Shown: piece after piece, positions 52,401 through 61,400 of the stretch
Position numbering within the stretch: position 1 is the stretch's first letter
Layout of the letters: each line of letters begins with the position of its first letter
Source: Motacilla alba alba
Lineage: Eukaryota; Chordata; Aves; Passeriformes; Motacillidae
Reading direction: 5' to 3'
Length of the DNA: 64,000 nt
NCBI RefSeq assembly: GCF_015832195.1
Contig: NC_052019.1
Coordinates: 44,581,016 to 44,645,015, forward strand
Position numbers and translations under genes: made by a program
Notes under the pieces: model-generated
The model's database searches: none
The model's input: only the letters and a program-made list of their open reading frames with translations
What the model was told of the DNA's origin: nothing

Positions 52401-55400
52401 AAAAGGACTTTTCCAGAGAAAGAAATATCCTAAGAATTGATGACAACACTATGCTTTTCAAACAGAAAAGAGATGCTTTAGAATGTTCATGGCAGAATAA
52501 ATATCCTGAAGCTCTCTTAAGAATTCTCTTAAGCAGACAATTTTAGCTCTACAGTGCACAAGAAATTTCTTTAAACACAGACAGAAGAAGCATGCTAAAG
52601 GCAAGCTGTAGCACTTTGTAGGCACTCATGGCAGTTTAAATACTCAAACAGTAAGACAACCAGGGGGATGAAGAAAGTTACAGTGTTTGAACAGCTTTGT
52701 TCCAACATAACCGTCTCTCTATAAAAAGAAGCAGCAACAGGTACAACTCTATAGCTATAAAAACAGAATTTTTATTGTATCAATAACATTTAAGAATTCG
52801 TGCTAGAAATTTTACTTGGCTGACAGGCTTTACATGCATCACTAAGACTCAAGGATGTGAGTGAGAGACTATCTCTGAGGATGAATGTCTGCCACAGAGG
52901 AAATCAATCACTTCTGGAAGACAGTTCAAAGGCACTTGAAGCAACCAATAGTTCTTGTAAGATACAATATGAACAATCACTACCAGCTCAGGTTCTCAGG
53001 GGCTGCAAGTGATTTATATTACAATATAAACTGTACTTAGATCAAATATTGATCTATACCAGGGTCCTGTCTCCTATCAGTGGCCCAAAGCAGGTACTCC
53101 TTCCATTCCTCAAAATGCCATAATAATATACTTAATATAATACATTCAATGGAATACTTTCCACCTCTAACCTGGAGCTCCCACGTATTTAGAGCTATTA
53201 ACTCTCTTGTTAATATATCTGGTTCTTGCCTTGAAACTACATAAATATTTTATGCACAATATTCTGGGCAGGAAGCACACAGTGAGAATGGCCACCTTAT
53301 TTTGCTGAATAACCCAGCTCTCACTGTCTTCCTTCCATACCTTCTAGTTCTTGTGTTTAAAAAAACAGCAGAAAACTCCAGTGAGACCATTTACGTCTAT
53401 TTCCCTTCTCCATGTCACTCATGATTTCAGAGGTGTTTTAGACCTCTTCCTTAGAGGCCTCCATAGTACTGTCTTCAGGGCTGAGGAGAATTCACGACAG
53501 GAAGTCCTTCTAGGTTTTTGATGAGCTTTCCCTAAACCTTCCCTAGTCCTACCACTTTGTTTTTGAGGCGAGGAATAAAACTTTCATGAAACACACGTAG
53601 AATCAGAAATTGGTACCAACAGTGATTGTTTTCTTCCTTATTTCTCTGATCATTATGTCAGTCCTGATTAATTTAGTACTAGAACCATATGGTGTTTTTC
53701 ATGTTTGTTAGCACTTGTTTTAATAGTTCTATAACTTCACAGAGAAATGTTTCAGCTTCAAACAAAAGCTCTAGACAGTCCCCATAAAGAAAGGCTCTTT
53801 AGCATTACAACATCTTCCAGAGAGCACAGCAAAAATAATTTGGCTTTTGGACTTTTGACTCCCTTTTCTGAGCACTACTTACATATTTATTATATACTGG
53901 CCAGAGAGTCTCGGTTTGCTTAAACACAGATTTATCGCCCACTTTTATCCATTTTATGCACTGTTCTTAAAGTTCTCTCTTCACCTTCCATGTTGTGGTT
54001 TTGTATTTAAACTACAACAGCTAAAGCCCTACTAACACTCTCTGCTGCATTTTTAGATGTATTACAGGCATCAGTAAAAGGGCTACACATTTTTATAGCT
54101 TCACCATGCGCACTAGCATCATGATCTGAACACAAAATGAGTACAGTTTAGTCTCTTCAGCCCTTGCTTTAAAGGCACAAATAGCACTTCTGGGTATGTC
54201 TAGCATTTCTTCCTTTCTTACACTGAAAAGTGAACAATTTTACTACAACAATGTGCAGCATTGCTATAGAACCAGTAGGAGCAGGTTTTTCCTCATCAGA
54301 TCATATTAATAAATTATGGTAGAAAATTATTTTCACCCAGAGAGAGAATTGAGTGCTTACAGAAGAAAAATCTTAGAGCAGTACAGCATTTGATTAAAGA
54401 GAGTTTTTAAAGTATCCAAAGGAAAAAAGTCTTTGTTCCTACTTGTTGTATCTGTTTTCTGCTTGGGACAATCCTTCCTCCTTTTACTCTTCCTGGGAGA
54501 TTCTGTTTCTGGATGCACTAGTCCACTAATCACAAACTCTCCTGAAACAAAAGGAAGTTAAACAAAGTCCACTAACTCATAGTAAATCTAAAAGAATGCA
54601 AACTTGCACAACCAACCAGCATTTCAATTGAGAATAGACTTCCTTGATGCTGAACTTTTCAGATCACTTTAGAAAGCCAGAACAAACAAAAATCTTCTCA
54701 ACATTAAGTACTTTGGAGTGCAATGTAACTTGAGACATTTTGAAAATGATTTGATCAAATTTCAGTCAAAGAACATTTCAGAAAGCCATGACATGCACAT
54801 CATTTTTTAAGACAAAATATCACTTTTGTGGACACCAAAAAATACTATTTTTGAGTGAACTAATTAATTAGGAAAGGACTAAACTAGGCTGAATTGTCAG
54901 TAAAAAAAAATTCCTAAGAACAAGATCCATTTTCTCACTTAGGGTATTCAACACGGAGACTACAAAATGTTATAGTATCTGCTCTCAAAAACAATCCCCA
55001 CATGAAAAGAAATGCTCCAATGAATGATCCAGTAGATTGTCTCTTTTTCCAGTATCACAGACAATCTCTGACATTAAAAGCCGACTAGTACAGAGAAACT
55101 GTTCTGTTGTTCCCTCAACAGTGAAGGCAAAAGTACTTAACATGCTCCGCTGGTATTATTTTCAGCTGACACAGGAGTGTCAGAAGAGAAGAAAACTACA
55201 TGGAGAGATGATTAAGTAACTGGAGACCACAAATAATCTTTTCTAAAAACTTACCCAATACTAAGCATCTCAAGGCTTGCACAGCACAAGATCAACTCAG
55301 ATTTTTCTTTTTTCCTTTATCAGAAGGAAGTAAATATTGGTATTTTGGAACTAATACCTGAAGGCTTCGTGGTATAGTTTACGCGCTCGCCTCTCCAGTA

Positions 55401-58400
55401 TTCCAGAGGTCTCATCCGTATCCTTTTTGTCCGACGAACATTAGGTGTGTTGGAAGGCATTACTGATTTCAAGGATGAAGTCATTAAGTATGAAAGAAAA
55501 ATTCGGACACAGAAAATATTAAGTATTCTTTCCTCTTGTTCTGTACCACAAGCGGGTCAGCCCTTCCCAGATATTTTTATCACATTGCTATCATTACAAG
55601 AAAATAGGATTCAAGTGTTACCAAACGCCTTCTTCTGCATAAATCTGCATTTCACCCTCCTTTTTCTTAAACAATCACCACCCTGACTTAACATTAGATG
55701 TCATTCTATGTATCTTAGTGAACCACTGATAAACAGACATTAAGAGCTCAAGCTCAAGGATAGCAAACATGCTACATCTGTTAATGCAAAGTTCTCGACA
55801 AAGACTAAGAATCCAGCCTGAATCTAGGGGATTTCATTAGCAACCATGAAAAAGCAGTGCCTCAGTTATGGGAAGGGGAGGGTAACAGACTGCCTAAGTA
55901 CATCCTTCTCTTCCAGATTCACAAGTCCTGTTTCCAGGGTCCAGAAGAACAGCACTTTTGCAAAAAGAAACCACACATTTCCAGGATTTCTCAGATATTT
56001 ACCTTCAGATGTACTAATCACACAGTCTGAACTTTGAAGTTGTGTAAGCTGCCATATATGAATACAGTATAATATTTTAGTGTTTGTAAGAAGAGTAAAA
56101 GCCCCTTAAGATCTCCAAGCAAATTAATCAAGAATATTTAAATGTTAAAAATGGTAAATATGAAACAGTTACTGAAACAGTTTCTGAAGGTAAACAACTA
56201 AAGTGCTGTGCATAAAATAATAATGAAACCAATAAAAAACACCCACAACATAAAACAGACAAGCATGGACTACAACTGACTGCATGACCATTGTTCCATC
56301 CTATCCAGACTCAGACCACCACAGAAGGCAGGTTATTTGCACCCTCAGTTTTACTGCATAAAACCAGTTCAAACTCTTGCTGTTCTCACTGTACAGTAGG
56401 AGTTTGTCCTGACTCAGTTTTTTAGGAATGTATTCCGTGCACACAGCTGGGTGTGGAGCTGCAGTGTCAGCCAGAGATTGAGCTCTGCATGGGAGCCTCA
56501 GGCAAGAGGTCATGAGCTGATGCTGACCCTTTGAACCACAATGGGCACAGGGACCTGTGGCCCAGCCCGGTGACCGGACACTCTGGGATACAGCAGGAGC
56601 TGAGGAGTCAACTGCAAGGACAAGCAGCACCCCGGACTGTCAAGCACACAGAATGTGAGGGTACAAAAGCCCAGACAGTCCTTTGTTCCAGTTTAAGCTG
56701 TTATTCTGTTGCTACACCATAAAATTACTTAAAGAAACCAGAGGTCTGAGACTCTGCTATGAGAAACTCAGAGTCAAGCCAGGAAGGAAACCGTGTCTGG
56801 CTGTGTAGAGAGTCAAATGGGGCACCTGTCAGGGCACTGGAGCCACCCACTGTAAAGGGGTTTCAGTCCCAGGACTTTTACGTCTGTGGTGGTGGGAGTG
56901 TGACTGCCAGCATGGCTCCTGGATGGACAGATCTGAAAGTTTCTTTAACACAATACCACGGAAAATGGAAGTGTGGTAGTTAAAAAGATAATTGTTGAAT
57001 GGAGCAATAAAAAGAGAAACACTAGAAGTTTTAAAAAATAACTTTCAAATTAAGAGAAGGGCTGAAGGCCTGAAGAAATAACAAACCCTATCTGTAAATA
57101 CTTATGAACAGATGAACCCATTTCTAGGTGTTTGTCTGTGTATCCTTCAGCAACATTTACATCAAGTTGAAAATACATTTACACACTTACATTATGATAT
57201 TTAAAATACTCTTACCTATTTTATGCTTCGCTATTTCATCTGACAACAGATGTCTTAATTTGTAATTCAAGTCTTCAGAATTATCTGAAAACACATTCAA
57301 AAACCCCATCACCAAAGGCATTTATTATTCCTGACTTTTATTCAATATGCCGACTAGAAGCAGCCAAAAGTAACACAAAGAGAAGTCCTAAGGATAGTGT
57401 TTCCACCAACACCTTTTGCTAAAAACATATATGAAATCCAGTGTAGATAAACAGTATCTGTAATTATTTTTAAACATAGTAAACTTTAAAATTACTTGAA
57501 AACTATACATTCAAGTAAATACTCCTCAGACCTATCCCTCTTGATAAAGTGAACATTGACAAATTATAAACTGTACATATAATTTTATTGATCAAAGTGC
57601 AAGGTCATTCAGATTTATATCACTGAAACCTAACTTCAGAACAAATTTTTTACCAGAAGACACACAAAACAAGGTATCTGAAAAAAGCATTGCATGGACT
57701 AATAACATTCACATCTGGCTCTGAAACACTAAGGAAAAGACTTCGTATCTCCAGGGCTCGTGTTCATTACAATATGTGGAACTTGCGCAGTGAAATTTAA
57801 AACTGAAACCAAACAAAAACCCCCAAACACAAAACCAAACCAAACAACTAACAAAAAAACCCCAAACACAACAAAGCAAACAAAAAAACCCCAGAAACAA
57901 AAAAACAATCAAAAGAACCAATCCCCCCGTCCAAAAAAAAACCTACCAAACCAAAGTATTCTTTGGGGAACAGGCCATGACTCCATCAATGCTGTAATAT
58001 GGCTCAGGTTTAACTGAAGTGACTGCATACAGGACCATCACATGGCAACACATCAAACTGGTATAAACTGAGCCTGAAAATTTTGTTCAAAGTATTTTAG
58101 AAAGAATAACTTTATCCTGCTATGCATGATGCCAAAACACGGAGGGCTGCGTTCTCCCACAGCTAACCACATAAAGCTGGCATGCTGTACCACACACTAG
58201 GATAGAAACGCAACCATAGCCAATAAAATCTGCATTTCTTCTTCTGGACAAGCTGAATACAACAGAAATTACTGAACTGTCAGTCACATTTATAAGAAGC
58301 TTATACATAAAATGCAAGGAATTACGAAGTTCAAATATTACCTGAAGATGTATCATCCTGCTCAGGAGACTTAGTGCTGGAAGTAAGTTCATCTTCCAGA

Positions 58401-61400
58401 ACAGGCCCACTGCAAAGGAAAAAAAAATACACCTGCTTGAACATGTCAAAAGAACATTACAGCACTACCAAGAATAGCAAATTAAAGTTTTCTTCAGATC
58501 ATGTGGGCTGGGCTCTATTTTGCTTTTAAACCAATTAGACACTGAAGCAAATGACTACTCCTTAAAAATGACAGGTCAGAAGTTCATTAACTACTCCCCT
58601 ACTCAGTCATCAGGCAGACAATTAGTGTTCACACCTCCTCTCTAAAATGGTTTCCTAAACCTTTTCTTTTTTCTCCATTCCAGAACAGACCTTCTCCCCA
58701 CCTCTGTAGCATTACCTAACAATTTTCCATATACCATAATTATAAAAGTGCTTTAAAGTGTTGTTTTGCATACTCTAAGCAAAGGACAGGGAAATATTAT
58801 GTAGCCTGTCACAAAATCTTCCCCATAAAATGGCAACAATTTACACATATAACTCCAACAGAGATTCTCTAGCAATCAAGCCACTTGTAACAGAACTTCT
58901 CCTACAGCCTTAGAATCAGTACCCTTGACCTTCCTTCTTCCTCCATCTGATGCTGTGCTTCACTGCTTCAACTGTGCCAGTGAAGTTCAGCTGTTATCCA
59001 CCTCAACTCCAAAAGGTGCATTTCAATTACCCAGGTTAGCAAATCCACACTGCAAATCTGTCCAAGACAGATCTGCAGTAGGGTCCCCTTAGAAACAAAG
59101 CCCCCAACATTTTCAGTACAATGACTGAATAAGAATGTAATAAATTCACAGACTGCCACTCCTGCTTGCTTCGTTATTAAGTTTCCATCTCATGAAAGGG
59201 GAAGATACATGCTCACCTACATGCACAAAGAATTTGCATCGTAGATTGAGTTCTATACCCTACTTGACATCTGTTATATTAGTGCAGCTGTCATTAGTTC
59301 TAGGAGTACTGATCTTTCTGTTCAAAAATTATACACTAATGTGGAAGCAAGCCTCAAAGGAAAGAAATCCCCAAAGTCAAGAACCTTATTATGACCCCCT
59401 ATTCATGACAGGAAGAAAAACTGCATTACTTTATTAACTGTATTAGCACAGTATTTAAAGCCCTCAAGCAGGAATCACAAGCCTGGTCTACTCTGTGTTC
59501 CACCAGTAGGGCACAGAACACAGCAGCTGTACCAGCTGCCCAGTCTCAGGCGGTCTCCGTGGGGCAGAGTAGGATTAAAGTAACATTTTTCAGATAACTC
59601 AGGAAATTACCTTCCAGAACTGACAACCTTCTCAGCTACAAAGGAATCCCTAGAAAAGAAATCAATATTCTTATTATATTTGGTGTTAAGTAAACTTAAT
59701 GAAAGGTACCTGTAAGTCAGTAATTTTATGTCCTGAACAAAACTATAAAAATGACATTAAAAAAAATAAAAAGCAATGCAAAGACCAGTGATTATAAACC
59801 AGGATTTAGACCAGTTGAACTTAGTCATTAGATTGACAAAAATAAATAGAGCTAAAGAATTAAATGTTGTATTTTCTAAATTTATTTTTAAAAAGGAACA
59901 AACTTGACAGTGAAGTTATTCCGTGGGTGGCGAGGCTGTGTTGAACTAGATCTGCTCTGCAAGTCTCACAAGAAGACTTTAAGTAGAACAAGTTTCCTCA
60001 TGTAGGAGACACTTAGTATGGCACCCAGCTTTGAGAAAAGAATGTTGATTAAACTGCTTGGTTTCTCTATTAACTATTCAATCAGCCTCAAACTACCACA
60101 TACTTGAACTGGGCCATCACTGCTTAAAAGCTGACAAGATGTATTTAATTATCTACCAAGTTATACACTACTTCTGTAAAGAATCACACAAAAAGCTTAC
60201 TGTGATCCATGCTGTCTGTTATGTTTTCTTTTGTTACTTTTTATTTTCTCATCTGGTAACTTCTGTTTTTTCCTTGCCATGTCCTGTACAGAAGAGCTGT
60301 CAGAATCTGTTTGAGACTCAGAGACTTCAGGGCTTGAGCGAAGAGCTTTATTAGTTCTGCGTGGAATCTTTTTGGTTATCTTCCCTGAAGACTTAGCAGA
60401 CCATTTCTTTCCAGGATTCTTCACACTCTCCACGGGATGCTGGAGTGCTTTTAGAGGAGTTCTGTTATTGGCACCACCAGGTGACTCTGGTGTATGTAAT
60501 ACATTTCTAGGCTTTTCGGGCTTAGTCAACTTCTGAATCACAGGAGTCTCTAATTTCTGATGCAAAGATGTGGTGCACACTTCATTCAGTTCCACAGGCT
60601 CTCTTTCGAGCTCTTCTTCACCAGGTTCACTCTCTGAACTCTCCTCGCTTTGTAACGGAGACTTTTTATTACTACTTTTCTGGACAGATATTTTAAACTT
60701 TTTCCTTGGAGATACTGTCCCTCTCTTAACTACTTTGACTTTTGGAACTTTCTGCTCAGCAGTTTGTTTCTTCTTACCCAAATGCTGAGAATCTTTAGAA
60801 GCCAACTGCAGATTCTTGGAAGACTTGAGAGACTTCTTCAGTGACACAGTCTGCTCTTTCTGATGCCCAGATGAGGGCATAGGCAAATCCTCACTTGGCA
60901 TCCTTGTTTTACACTGCTCTTCATCAGATGGTTTTGTTTCCAATCCACTCCATGACAACATCAGTTCTTCAGCTTCTGGTTTCCAGGATGTGTTCTTTTT
61001 CTGGTTTGGAGAGTCTTGTCTAAGTGAATCCTTTTTAGTCTTTTCTGTCAATACACAAAAAATTTGGACATTAATACCTTTTCTAATTAAACCTGAAGAT
61101 ACATGTTGACATTTGAATGCACAAAAAAACCCCAAAGAATCAAAATGGGGAATAAGTAAAAAAAGACAAGAGGTATCACAAAACCAGTTTTATCACCACT
61201 GGCTAAAAGAAGGCTTTCACTAAACTATAGTCTACAAAAAACTTTTTGGTGTACTTCCAATATTTCCTAATTAAAAAAAAAGGTGGCAGAAATGTTACAT
61301 TCAGTCTGCTTTCCAGTTTTCAGTATTTTGTGCTACAAAAATAATTCCTAAAACTCAATTCCCTTTCTGTCCAAATATAACTGCCTTTCTACAGCAAGAG

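Noticed and set aside
56440..56950. GC-richer block in a CENPC intron, possibly an extra exon or LTR
   Set aside because: Flanking exon phases join without it, no splice-bounded conserved coding is visible, and I could not match it to an LTR family or find TSDs.
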